In this document: one piece after another, positions 12,281 through 23,800 of the stretch
Numbering within the stretch: the first letter of the stretch is position 1
How the letters are laid out: every line of letters begins with the position of its first letter
The notes under the pieces: model-generated
Told to the model about the DNA's origin: nothing
Databases searched by the model: none
Seen by the model: only the letters and a program-made list of their open reading frames with translations
DNA from: Delphinapterus leucas
Lineage: Eukaryota; Chordata; Mammalia; Artiodactyla; Monodontidae
Direction of reading: 5' to 3'
DNA length: 64,000 nt
Assembly (NCBI RefSeq): GCF_002288925.2
Contig: NW_022097996.1
Span: forward strand, 10,837,693 to 10,901,692
Program-made: the position numbers and the translations under genes

Positions 12281-13030
12281 GATAATTCGACTTTTTAAGG
12301 AAGATAAAGTGAAGCCTCAGGGGAGAAATATTGTTCCCAATTGTCTATTGATTTTTTTTTCCTTCTGAGCTGATGATCTTCTCTCACTTGGCATTGCCTT
12401 GCGTTAGGGTGAAGGGGACCTCAGAGATGATACATTCCAGATTCCTCATTGTCCAAAAGGAAGAAACTGAGAACTCAGGAGTGGGGGTTAAAGTCTTTGG
12501 TCCAACCAAGGTCACCCAGAGCCTCGGGACAGAGCTGAGACTGTGGTCAGAATTCCATGCGCCCAGCTCAGGTCCTCCCCCCATCCCCTTTTTCTCACAG
12601 GCCTAGAAGCTCCCTCTGTGCTCCTTCCTGAAAAGGGTGGGGTCCTAGTTGCCCCTGGACCTTGGGCGACCAGGGACTGGGCCTTAGGTTGTATCTCAAA
12701 AGTTGTGACCAGGACAACTCAGCCCCTGGCCATAGAGCTCTCCTCTGAGCCCTTCATCTTGCGGGGTTTCAGTCAGCCAGCAAACCAAGCTGCCTATACC
12801 TGCCCTGCCGACCCATCTCCCCCAGCCAGTATAAGAACCACCCTCCAGCCCCTGGACCTTTCTCCTGGGGCTCAAACACCCTAGCGTCAGAGTGCGTGGC
12901 TCTGTTTCTTCCCCAAGAAGTAGCTATGCCTGAGGGGCTTCTCAGTTAGTCCCCTCCCCGCCAGGGCGTGGTGTGACGCCTCCTATCCCTGTGCAACATC
13001 AAAGCCCCCTGCCAAAAAAGTCCTTTGACA

Positions 13031-13243
13031 GGGCTTCCCTGGTGGCGCAGTGGTCGAGAGTCCGCCTGCCGATGCAGGAGACACGGGTTCGTGCCCCGGT
13101 CCGGGAAGATCCTACATGCCGCGGAGCGGCTAGGCCCGTGAGCCATGGCCGCTGAGCCTGCGCGTCTGGAGCCTGTGCTCCGCAACGGGAGAGGCCACAA
13201 CAGTGAGGGGCCCGGGCCACAAAAAAAAAAAAAAAAAAAAAAA
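13031..13243 (+). mobile_element. CHR-1-type SINE, plus strand
   Basis: Head ggcttccctggtggcgcagt, B-box acgggttcgtgcccc and a 23-base A tail. Target duplications aaagtcctttgacag and aaagtcctttggcaag flank it. Confidence 0.95.
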
Positions 13244-13314
13244 GTCCTTTGGCAAGATTTCTCCTGAGCCAGCGGAGGAAACTTGGGGCTGGTGAAGATC
13301 AGTGACTCCCTTGT

Positions 13315-13480
13315 AAGCAGGGCCAGCAGCATAATTTGCGCAGCCCCGTGCATAATGACAACGCAGGGCCCCTTTTGTTCAAAAACTCTTAAGAATTTCA
13401 AGACTGGGGCAGTAGCTCCTCAAACCAAGTGTGGGGCGGCAGGGTCCCGTGCTCATGAAGCCCGCCCTGCTTGGCTGGGT
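13315..13480. repeat. Probable old interspersed repeat, family unassigned
   Basis: gcataatttgcgcagccccg, gcagggccccttttgttcaa and catgaagcccgccctgcttgg resemble a medium-frequency mammalian repeat that I cannot name with confidence. Confidence 0.4.
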
Positions 13481-14080
13481 CCCTAGTGGATGGGGAAAAT
13501 ACTTGCTTAACGTCCAGGAGTCAAGGAGCCTGGGAGGCCTTCTAGTTCCCCATATGGATGCTGTGTTCATCCCTAAAAACACATTTCTGTTTCCTCCCGG
13601 CCAGCAGGTCTGCCAAAGGACCACCAGGTCAGGTGGTGGTTCGGGAAGCCGGCATTTTATACTTCCTGTGTTTTAGCACGACATCCCTCTCCATCACACC
13701 CACGTTATTTCTGACGCTGTTCTACTTCAATGGAGCCAGAGGAGTGGCGCGTGTTGAATGCGAGAGATTAACGTTCAATTGGGCAGCGGAACACTGACGT
13801 TCTACTGGGGACGAGGCACCAGCCAGGGTCGCAGAGCATCCCTCCATCTCTGCGGAGCTGGGTGCCAGCTCTGCACGTTAATTCAGGCTCTGCCCTCCTG
13901 GGGGCGCCGTGCCCCAGCTCTGAGCCCCCGGGGACGGGGAGCGGGCAGCGGTGCGCGCCCGCACCCCAGGGTCTGTCTCCGCCGGAGCCTTTCGCGGTGC
14001 TGATACGCGCCCCCGCGCCCCCTGCCGGGTGCTGCACCGGACATCCACCCGCCCGCACCTCCGAACCCCCTCCCGCACCG

Positions 14081-14209
14081 GCTTCCAGAAAGCTCCCGGT
14101 GCTTTCTACCGCATTCTTTGGGCGTGAGTCATGCAGGTTTGCAGCCAGCCCCAAAGTGGGTGTATACGCAGCAGAGCGCTATAAATACGAGCGCCTCACC
14201 GTGCTGTGC
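14081..14209 (+). promoter_or_regulatory. CLU: CLU core promoter (CLE, AP-1 site, TATA box)
   Basis: Three elements known from mammalian clusterin promoters occur in the expected order. A clusterin element (gcttccagaaagctc, 14081-14095) resembles a heat-shock element bound by HSF1. An AP-1 site TGAGTCA lies at 14125-14131. A TATA box (tataaata) starts at 14180. The 5' flank is GC-rich. Transcription should start about 30 bases after the TATA box. This predicts stress- and AP-1-responsive expression, as in other mammals. Confidence 0.85.
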
Positions 14210-14250
14210 ACGCGGCGTCGCCAGGAGGAGCGCGCGGGCACCGCTGACCG
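14210..14250 (+). other. CLU: CLU exon 1, noncoding
   Basis: The 3' end is set by a donor reading gaccg/gtgaga at 14250/14251. The 5' end is estimated from the TATA box about 30 bases upstream. It has no ATG and forms the start of the 5' UTR. Intron 1 (14251-17736, 3,486 nt) holds MIR-like and MER5-like fragments and otherwise unremarkable unique sequence. Alternative first exons known in other mammals could lie in intron 1 but I could not place one. Confidence 0.7.
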
Positions 14251-14854
14251 GTGAGATGTCCCCACCTTTCCTGCCCCTGTGCAGAGCCTGGCCGGGACTG
14301 AAGAGCGGGCGGGGGGCGGCACCCAGGCGAGGAGAGGACGGCCACTGGGAGTCACAGGGCTGTCAGAGGGGCGCTTTAGATGGAGTCGCGGATCCAGGGA
14401 AGGGAAGTGGTCGGAGACCCATCACCAGACAGCCGAGCCGGGACAGAATTGTCGGCAGACAGGCAAGGGACTCAGGGAGCCCTTTGTTCATCAGCTCCAA
14501 CCACAATTCTGTGGGGTAAACGGGATAGATGTAAGGATCCTCCTTTTGTAAAGATGTGGGAATTGACACTTGGAGGACTGACGCTGTTGCCCGAGGCCAG
14601 GCTAGTGAGTGGCAGAGCTGGCCTGCACTTGCAGCCTTCCTGCAGCATCGTCCTTGGAAAGGTACTGAGCTCCAGGGGTGGTTGTCAGCTTGCGCGCATG
14701 AGTCATCTTGTTTGCTCGCGAATTCTCTAGTTCTCTGGATTGTGTGTTTATAAGTAACGATGTTTTGATTTAAGTATATGTTGCAACCACTGAAATCCTA
14801 CTCTTTCTGCTTCCTAATGCACCAGGGTACATCAGAGAAACATCACACAACCTC

Positions 14855-14985
14855 CATCAGACTTCAGACATCTGATTCAACTGTCTCATTTTATAGATGA
14901 TAATCTGAAGCCTGGAGAGGTTTAGGACCATCTCCAAAGATAGACAGCAAATAGGTATCAGAATTGGAATTAGAACCCAAGCCTT
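14855..14985 (-). repeat. MIR SINE in CLU intron 1
   Basis: ctcattttatagatgataatc followed by agaattggaattagaaccca. Confidence 0.65.
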
Positions 14986-15604
14986 GACCTTCCAGAATTT
15001 CTGGACCTAATGAAAAAAAGAAACTTATTATTATGTTTTTTTAAGAGTGAAGTTTGGAATTTAAGAGTAAGTACAGATACTATAGAAGGATGCTTGCCAG
15101 AGTGTTCATGATAATAATAGTGGGAAATTACAGACAATTTAAATGCCCGGCCTCGTGGGATGGCAAAATAAAGTACATCAGAAAAAGGACTCTTGTTACA
15201 CAGCCACAAAAGTGTGCTTTTAGAGAGTATTTGAAGATAGTGGATGTAAAGGATCCGACTGTATGCAAATGCATAGAAAAGAGGAAATATACCACAGTGC
15301 TAATGTTTGCCTCTCCATGGTGTGAATTACAGGTGAATTATTTTCTCATTTTTCTTTTTGTTTGAGTTTTCTGCATTTGGGGAGGCAGTAGGAGAGGAGC
15401 TTGGGCTTTGGGCTTTAAACCCTGCAGCTTACTAGCTGCATGACCATGTCCTCCCCACGGCTTCCTCTGGGGAAAGGAGGGCCTTGGAGTGGCTTGTTCA
15501 ATCAGAGCAGTTGGCAACCAGGCACCCTGGCCAGGAGATGGGTGTGGAGGTGAGTCAGTGCAAAGGGAGGGCAGTTTGGCCGCGCAGCCGCTGTTATCCT
15601 ACTG

Positions 15605-15720
15605 GCCTTGGACTAGTATCGATATCACCTGCAAGCTTATTAGAAAAGCAGTCTCTGAATCAGAATCAGCATTATAACAAGACTCCCGGGTAATTCGTAG
15701 GAGCTGATCACATCACTGAG
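15605..15720. repeat. MER5-like fragment in CLU intron 1
   Basis: atcacctgcaagcttattag, ctctgaatcagaatcagcat and aacaagactcccgggtaatt resemble a MER5-type element. Confidence 0.5.
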
Positions 15721-17736
15721 GCAAAGCCCACAGTCGGGGAGGGACCACAGATGACCTTTGTGTACCTGCTTCAGTTCCTCTGTCCCTCTCCCAACACACC
15801 ATCTCCTCCCACTTCCCCGATAGATACTGCCAATGCCCATGATTGATCCTACGTCAATTTTGAAGGAGTCGGAATTTCCTATGATTACATAAGACCCTTG
15901 GGTTTACAGAACACATTCCCATCTCTAAAATCTCTATTAGGTCCATTTTACAGGTGAGGAAATGGAGGCTCAGAGATTTAAGTGACTTGGTGTCAAGGAA
16001 ACCACACTGGACTGGGGTTTGGGAGGGCTGAGTCCTTATCCTGGGGTTGTCACCAGCTTGCTGCAGGCCTTGGGGAGCCCCATCCTGTCTCTGGGTTCAG
16101 CCTCCCCTCTGAGGTGGAGGGATTGGGCGTGAGACAGGTCTCTCTCCCAGCTTGGAACTCAGTGGCTCCCATGGCCCCCAGGCTCTTGGTGGGAGATCCT
16201 GTACTGACCGCTGGGATTCCAGGCTTCTCATCCAGAGCTCTTGCCTTTGGCTGTCCCGTCTCTCTTTTCCTCAGGACCCAATGCCCTGTCTTCTGGTCCC
16301 AACCTATTTCAGAGGCTCGTGTCTGGATTTCTCAGAAGTCTTTGCTATCGGGGGCCTCTTGCTGGAGGGGTGTTTCTCGCCAGCTTTCGCTCTCTGGCGT
16401 GACAAAGGCTCTGTCCCTGTTTGAGGCGTTTCAGGCTTCAGTGAGCAGCTAGGACAGAGCCACGCAGACCTGAAATAGCACCCTGGCCTAGCTGCCCACT
16501 CACCATCTCTGGGGAAGGCGGTGACCCGCTCTCTTCTCCCACGCTGCTCGGGAACCACAGCCTGGCTGCCTTACTAATTATGTCTCAGGAGAGACTTGCC
16601 TCATTAATATTCTCCCAAGGGTCCAGATGGGCCTGCTGAGCGGAGAGCAGCTTCTGGATGTGCATCATTTCGGGAAGGGGAGACCCCCTTCCCATTCTCT
16701 TAGGGGAAACGGGTGAGTTCAGATGAGCATTGGGGTGAAGGGCAGTGCAGGGGGAGGGGTTTCTGTTTTGCAACAACTTCAGCTTCTGGGAAAGGGTCCA
16801 TTGTGTAAGACCAGCTGGTCCAGGGCTCAAGGCAGCTAGCCGAGTGGTGGTGGGAGGACCCTGGCACACACCCTGCTGTGGGCTTAGAGGGACTGGCTGC
16901 GTGAAAGGGACCTGGTAGAGCAGAGTGGCACGTCCTCCCACAGGGACTTTTCCTGGGGAGGTTCTTTGCCCTGCTCCCCCCCCTGCCGTTAATCCTTTGG
17001 CTTTGCCCCTCCCTCTCTATTCCCTGAAGACAACCGTCCTCCCCGCCTTGCTCTACTTTCATCCACGCTAGGGATGACAAATGGATTTATTTCCCTGTAG
17101 CAACCCATAGGCTGTCACTGCCTCAGACCCTTGAAAAGCAATTTCAGGAGGTGTCGAGCCTTGGTGGGGACAGTGCTGTGATTGATTGGTGATGCCTGCT
17201 GTGGGCAGGATGGGTGATGCAGACAGCAGGGGGCTGTCTGTGCTGTGGGCTGCAGTCCCCACTTTAGGGGGACGGCAGAGGCCAGCTGAGTGACCCAAGA
17301 GAGGTGTTTTCAGGGTTCGTTTGACGTGAGCAGGTATATCAGATAGATGCCCTTTCTGGATGCAGAAAGCACATGTGCCTTTTTTAGGCATAGTCAGCTA
17401 TTATGGGGGACAAGGAGAAGGAGGAAGGAGGAGGGCGGCTCGGACCAGAGCCCAGTGGCTCTGACTCTGGAGTTCTCGTTTCTTCTATATCAGGCTGCTG
17501 TCCTGTGGTTCCTCCCTGTACCCACTTCCTCCACTTCCTTTTGAAGGGGCCCAGTGGCAAGTCTGATACTTTCTTGTCACTTCCCTGGGATAAAAAGTCA
17601 GTGATGCCAGCTGCAGGGAGAGTGGAGGGCAAGGCCTCGGCAGGGTTCCTGGGAAGCCGCACAGGCAGCAGGCTGGGCCCGTAACCAGCGGGCTGTCTAG
17701 CTGTTACCATGACAGTCCCCTGTTCTCTGCAAACAG

Positions 17737-17853
17737 AGGCGTGCTAGGATTCCAGAATTGGAGGAGGAGGCAAGATGAAGACTCTACTGCTGCTCGTGGG
17801 CCTGCTGCTGAGCTGGGAGAATGGCAGGGCAATCTCGGACAAAGAGCTCCAGG
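17737..17853 (+). CDS. CLU: CLU exon 2: 5' UTR end, start codon, signal peptide
   Basis: The acceptor is caaacag at 17731-17736. The ATG at 17775 sits in caagATGA and opens [12 protein letters not shown], the hydrophobic signal core, followed by residues up to 26 and one base of codon 27. I chose this ATG because it starts the signal peptide directly; the human gene has one extra Met before it. The donor is agg/gtaagt. Intron 2 (17854-19172) holds L2-like and MIR fragments. Confidence 0.95.
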
Positions 17854-20800
17854 GTAAGTGACCGGGCGTGCTCTCCTGGCATGCTTCCCTGTGTCAGGGC
17901 CCCAAGGGTTAAGACCACCTTTGTCCTGTGAATCGGATCGGGTTTGCTCTGCCCGGGCCCCTCTCTGAGCCGTCTCTCGCCAGCCTAGGCTCTCAGTGGT
18001 CAGGTGGGCTTCCAGGCAGTTTCAGGTAGACCCCAAGCCCTTTCTGGCTGCTGCAGCTCATTTGGCTATTCCCCTCCCCGTCTGCTCGGTCCGGCGTCCA
18101 CACCTCTTCCACGAAGCTCCATGAAGCCTGGACCATTGGAGCCTCTGTGGATTTCCCCTTGAGTTTCCATAGCACTTACTACCTGTATCCACCACCTTTC
18201 CACCTAGAAAACCAATGCTCCGGATTCAGGTAAGGCGGAATATCATTCACTACGAGGGCTTGTCATCCTTCAGAGCCCAGCTGGTGGCTCCCCTCTGCTG
18301 CCAGGCCTTTCCTGAAACCTGTCTTCCCTCTGCCCCACTCTTGTCCTATGAGCTGACTGACTCTCTGGGGTAATAGTTAAAAACCCAAGCGTTGAGCTCA
18401 GAGCTGCATGGAAATCTGGCTCCGCCCTCCCCAGCTGTATAACCCTGGGTAAGTATCTTGATCTCACTGCGATTCTTTATCCTCGATTGTGCAAAGGGGT
18501 GAAGACAGTGTCAAGAGTATTAAATAAAATGCATGTGAAGTGTCCAGCTCAGCATTTGGCCCAGGATAAGAACCAGAGAAGCATTGGCTGTTACTTTCGG
18601 TACTTTGGTGACATTGTCTCATTACATTTGTCACATGGTGTGGTGTCTGATCACAGTGTCCTTGAAGGATGGTGCTATTAAGCCACCTCTGTGGCCCTGT
18701 CACCTGACACTGCATCGGAACAGCGAAGTTCAGATGTTTGCTTAAACTGCATTGCAGAAAGACTTGTATCCACAATAACACTGTTTTATATTTTGATGCT
18801 TAAACAGTTAGGCTTCCAGGATTTTTTTTTTTTTTTCCTTGAAAAATTTCTTCTGCAGCTGGGTAGGCTGCTTCTCCAGAGCTCCAGGGGCGGACTGGGT
18901 TGTCCCTCCTCTGGGGCGTGTCCGCTCCGATGGTTTGCATTTCTGAGCAGCTGGGTGTAATCGATTCTCTGGCCCTGGGTCTACAGTGAGCCCTGGGATG
19001 GAACCTGTGTCAGGGCAAAGCTGGGGCCCAAAGGCTGCCTGCCAGGGGGATCCTAGCTATGGCAGCCCCTGGGCCCACTGGCCTTTCTGACCATTCCAGC
19101 TGGTTCCAGGGTTATATCCCCAGCACCATCCCTTCCTCTGGCCTCATCTACCTCCCTGCTCTTTTCTTGCAGAAATGTCCACCGAGGGGAGTAAGTACAT
19201 TAATAAAGAAATTAAAAATGCTCTCAAGGAGGTGAAACAGATAAAGACCCTAATAGAACAGACCAACGAAGAGCGCAAATCATTGCTTGGCTCCTTAGAG
19301 GAGGCTAAGAAGAAGAAAGAGGTAAGAAGAGCCCGGGTGACCCCCACCTTGATCCACTGTGCTGGAGGGAGGGAGGGGCCTTTGCTCTTCCGAATGCCCT
19401 GCCAGGTTACTATGGTGACCCGCAGGCCTTCTCCGGTTGTGTCAGCTGATACTGGGGCTGTGGTTAACAAATAGGGAAGGTTTATTTGCTTTTCAAAGCT
19501 TCAAGCAGTGAGATCTTGGATCTGGTTTTGTTACAAGCCTGGCCCAGGGCCTGCCGCCCAGATTCACTTCAGTAGATTTTTCTAAACCTAGACTATGTGC
19601 AAGGTCCAAGGCAGGCTTTGGGTAGGGTCTGTCACTGTCACAGGTTAGGAGAGGGGTGGCACCCTACCTTCAGGAAGCTTATCTAGTAGGGTCAATACCT
19701 TTGGGGGTACGGCAGGCGCATGCTGTATTGCCCAAGTCTCTATAGAGTTCTGGACTACTTCGTAAAGAGACACCTAGGTCCAATGGTGAACATACAAAAC
19801 TAAAACACTATAATTCAATAAGGAGCTTATTTAAAAACTCAATAATGTCCTTCAGGGTCTCCTCAAAGCCTATTCCCATTGCCACCCTACCGCTAATGAC
19901 AGAGATGCTGAGATGGGGCCCCTGCCACCTTCATGATCCCTGATGCATAGAGTAAAAGCGTTATAAAGACTCAGAAAAGTTGTGAGGTAAAGGAAGCACG
20001 TGTAACTTCATTTAATCCAAGTGTTTTCCAAATCGAATTGACCAGGGAATCCATTTATTTTTTTCCTGATAGCTTGTAGCACAATTCCATGGAAACCACT
20101 TAAGGAAATGTTGGCCTGGGTGCAGCTCTAACTTTCTTTGAAACTTAGTGCCTTTCTTGGCATCAGTATTAGTTCTCGTCACACTATGAGAAACCTAGAG
20201 CCCGTGCAGAAGTAGCAAGTCTTGTTCTTGAATTTTTTTTTTTTTTTTTTTTTTTTTGTGGTACACGGGCCTCTCACTGTTGTGGCCTCTCCCGTTGCGG
20301 AGCACAGGCTCCAGATGCGCAGGCTCGGCAGCCATGGCTCATGGGCCCAGCCGCTCCGCGGCATGTGGGATCTTCCCGGACCGGGGCACGAACCCGTGTC
20401 CCCTGCATCGGCAGGTGGACTCTCAACCACTGTGCCACCAGGGAAGCCCTTGTTCTTGAATTTTTGCGCTTCTCATTGGAGTTTGATATTTGACAATCCA
20501 GGTTCTACGATAAAGCATATCGAGTTTGGAAAAAGGCTCCATGACTTCTTAGTTGAGGAATATGCGAACCGGAAGGAAAGGAATTGGGCAGCAGAGTTGA
20601 CGCCTGTGAGTTGACCCAGTTGGAGGCGTGGTGGCCTTCCCCATCTCGGACGAGGGGGCAGGGGACACAGAGCAAGAGAAGACCTCACATATTCAGATAT
20701 TCATAGTGTAGCTTTGCTTTGGGGTATGGATGGTCTACTTAATTCTTTGAAGAGTAATACACATTTATCAAGATTTTAATATAGAAAAGCAGAAGTTTTT

Positions 20801-23800
20801 CCATAACCCTTTTACCTAAGGACAATTCACTTAACATTTGATCTATTTCTTACTACATTTTCTCCTCTATACTTTTTGGACAGTGACTATACTCAAACTC
20901 CTGAATTTTTAACATGAAAAATGCTTATTATAATACTTAAAACTTACTACAAACATCCCTTGTAATGCTGTCCTATCTACCTTTTGTAGGTACCACAGTT
21001 TCCTTAACTTGTTCCCTAGTTTTGAGCATTGGGGTTGATTCCAGTATTTTTGTTGCCACACATGAATATTGTAACAGATATCTTCAAGCATATGGATTTT
21101 TCCTTTATTGCAGGAATTCCTTGGGATAGATTCTTGTAGAATTACTGGATCAAATGTCATGGTCATCTTGGAGAGTTTCGGTAGTAGTGGTGATTTTAAT
21201 TTCGGAAGCTTACCTATTCCTGTGGCATGCCGGGGACCATGGTTGCAATAGAGAAATAAGATTCAGGGAAGCTTTGAAAGATGACGTTTAAATTCCAGAA
21301 GTTGAGACTAGGAAGTGGGGTATTAGCGAGAGGGAAGTCCTGGAGTAGAGACTGTAAGTGCAGCGTCAGAGAAAGGAGCTGTCCAGATGAGCTCTAATGG
21401 CTGGAAAGGACTAAGGAGCAGTTGGATCTTGAAGACGAGAGGATGTTTAGAGCCAGATGGGGAGGGAATTCCAGGTGGGCAGATTTGGGAACACGTGAGC
21501 CAGAGCAGGGGTGGAAATAAGCACCCCATGTGGCCAGGTTGGGCCGGGGGGCCAGCACCACGGTGCCTGCTTGGGGAAGGGGAAGCCATGGTTTCTGTTG
21601 CTAACCCAGCCTTGGTCCTCCTGTAGGATGCCCTGAATGACACCAAGGATTCTGAAACAAAGCTGAAGGCGTCCCAGGGGGTGTGCAATGAGACCATGAC
21701 GGCCCTCTGGGAGGAGTGTAAGCCTTGCCTGAAACAGACCTGCATGAAGTTCTACGCGCGTGTCTGCAGAAGCGGCTCGGGACTGGTGGGCCAACAGGTG
21801 ACAAGGGGTCCCGCTTCTTCAGCACAGCCTGGGCTCTGGTTGGGCAGTGAGGAGGACTGAATATGCTTCTTTGGTTCTGCACCCAATTCCAAGTGTGGGG
21901 ATTTCCCCATCAAGAATTTCTCCCACACCGGCTGGGTGTCCTGCAGTTGAACTCCGCTCTGACCCCGTCTACCCAGAGACAGCGTCGGACCCCACGGGCT
22001 CAGGGCTCAGTCCCACAGGACGCCTCCCCATCCCCACTGCCAACTTCAGCCGCCGATCACAAGTCCAGGTGGTCACCTGTGTTTCTGACAGACTGGCTGT
22101 AGATTAGAGTTTCCCATGACCGCCCCCTTGGGTTCAATTAATTTGCTAGATGAGCTCATAGAACTCGGAGAAACATTTTACATACTAGATTATTGGTGTG
22201 TTATAAAAGGATATAACTCAGAAACAGCCAGATGGAAGAGATGCCCAGCGGGAGGGATGGGGAAAGGATGGGGAACTTCCATCACCTCTTCGAGTTCAAC
22301 AGTCTCCTGCATCTCATTGGCACATGTGTTCATCAACCCAGAAGCTCCCCAAGCCCATCCTTTTGGGTTTAATGGAGGCATCGTTACATAGGTACGATTG
22401 ATTAAATCATTGACCATTGGTCATTGATTCAAGGTCCAGCCCCTCTCCCCTCCTTGGAAATCAGGTGGTGGGGCTGAAAGTTCCAACCCTCTAATCCTAG
22501 GGTTGGCTCCCCTGGCGACCAGCCCCCATCCCTAGGTGCTTTCCGAAAAGTCACCTCACTAACATAACAAAAGACACTTTTATTGCTCTTATCACAGGAA
22601 ATTCCAAGGGCTTTAGGACCTCTTTATCAAGGACCAGACCAAATATATATTTCTTATTATAAATCACAATATCACAGCTTCATTTCACATGCCGGATGCA
22701 ATTGATTAGTTCTGGCTGCATTGCGGCCCAGAGCGCTGTGATCAATTGGTAATGTCTGCTATGAGTGCAGTAATGTGGAGTCATGAAAAGCACCTGTGCC
22801 AGGTATTTGCCATCTTCCGAAGACTCTCATTCAGCAATTATTAGCTGCCTAACGTAACAAATGGCTCCATGGTATGGCAGATCCCTGCATCCACTTAAAC
22901 AGAAGGAATTAAGAATTTTTAGTACCCTATTATTGATCCTCCCTGTCCTGCAGGCCTTGCTCAGCTAGGGCTCATGAATTTTGCCCTTTCCAGGAGTCCC
23001 GTCAGTTGGCCCTTGGCTGAGCAGGCCTGGGGATCACCAGTGGCCAAAGAGGACAGCAGACTAGTCTCATGTGACAGGCCTTGTGACTCTCTCGGCCTCG
23101 CAGGTCTTCCTAAGCTCTTCCCCTCGGGGTCGGTAGAAAGGAAAGGCACTGACCTGGACAGTTCAGAGATGGGGAGCCAGTCCCAGCCTGGCCTTCTGCC
23201 GCCTGCTGTGACTCTGAGTTGCCCCGGGTGCAGGCAGGAGGGGCCGGGCCTGGCCCGTCTTGACAAGGGGGAAGCACCCCTGACTGTCTCCTGTCTCCTG
23301 TCGCAGCTCGAGGAGTTCCTGAACCAGAGCTCTCCCTTCTACTTGTGGATCAACGGTGACCGCATCGACTCCCTGCTGGAGAACGACCGGCAGCAGGGCC
23401 ACGTGATGGACGTCATGGAGGACAGCTTCAACCGTGCATCCAACATCATGGATGAGCTCTTCCAGGACCGGTTCTTTCCCCGGAAGTTCCAGGACACTCA
23501 GTATTACTCGCCCTTTGGCTCGTTCCCAAGGGGATCGCTCTTCTTCAATCCCAAGTCCCGCTTCGCCCGGAATGTCATGCCTTTCCCCTTGTTGGAACCC
23601 CTGAACTTCCATGACGTGTTTCAGCCCTTCTTTGACATGATCCACCAGGCCCAGCAGGCCATGGATGACCACATGCATAGAACTCCCTACCACTTCCCGA
23701 TGGTGGAATTCCCAGGAGGTTAGAAGGATGGGATGGGAAATCACAATTCATTGAGATGCTAACCCGTTAGATGCTCAGAACTGTGGCCGGGGCTTGGCAT

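Larger units (their letters stand above)
13830..14390. promoter_or_regulatory. CpG-rich block over the CLU promoter
   Basis: The stretch is visibly rich in G, C and CpG, unlike the DNA on either side, and is centred on the CLU TATA box and first exon. It has the look of a CpG island. Open frames here on both strands (up to about 130 codons) are explained by the base composition. Confidence 0.7.

Noticed and set aside
13031..13120. tRNA-like A and B boxes as a tRNA gene
   Set aside because: They belong to the SINE head. No cloverleaf with a mature 3' end can be drawn and an A-tailed SINE body follows.
13768..14519. Overlapping open frames of 70-133 codons at the CLU promoter
   Set aside because: They occur on both strands and in several phases of a CpG-rich block, which depletes stop codons. 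No conserved protein is visible.
16560..16640. AT-rich taattatg and attaatatt stretch in CLU intron 1 as an enhancer
   Set aside because: It has homeobox-like motifs, but these are common by chance and I have no conservation evidence.
22974..23306. In-frame upstream extension of CLU exon 5 with its own ATG
   Set aside because: The acceptor at 23301-23306 and the alignment to human start the exon at 23307. The extension has no similarity to clusterin and is intron 4.
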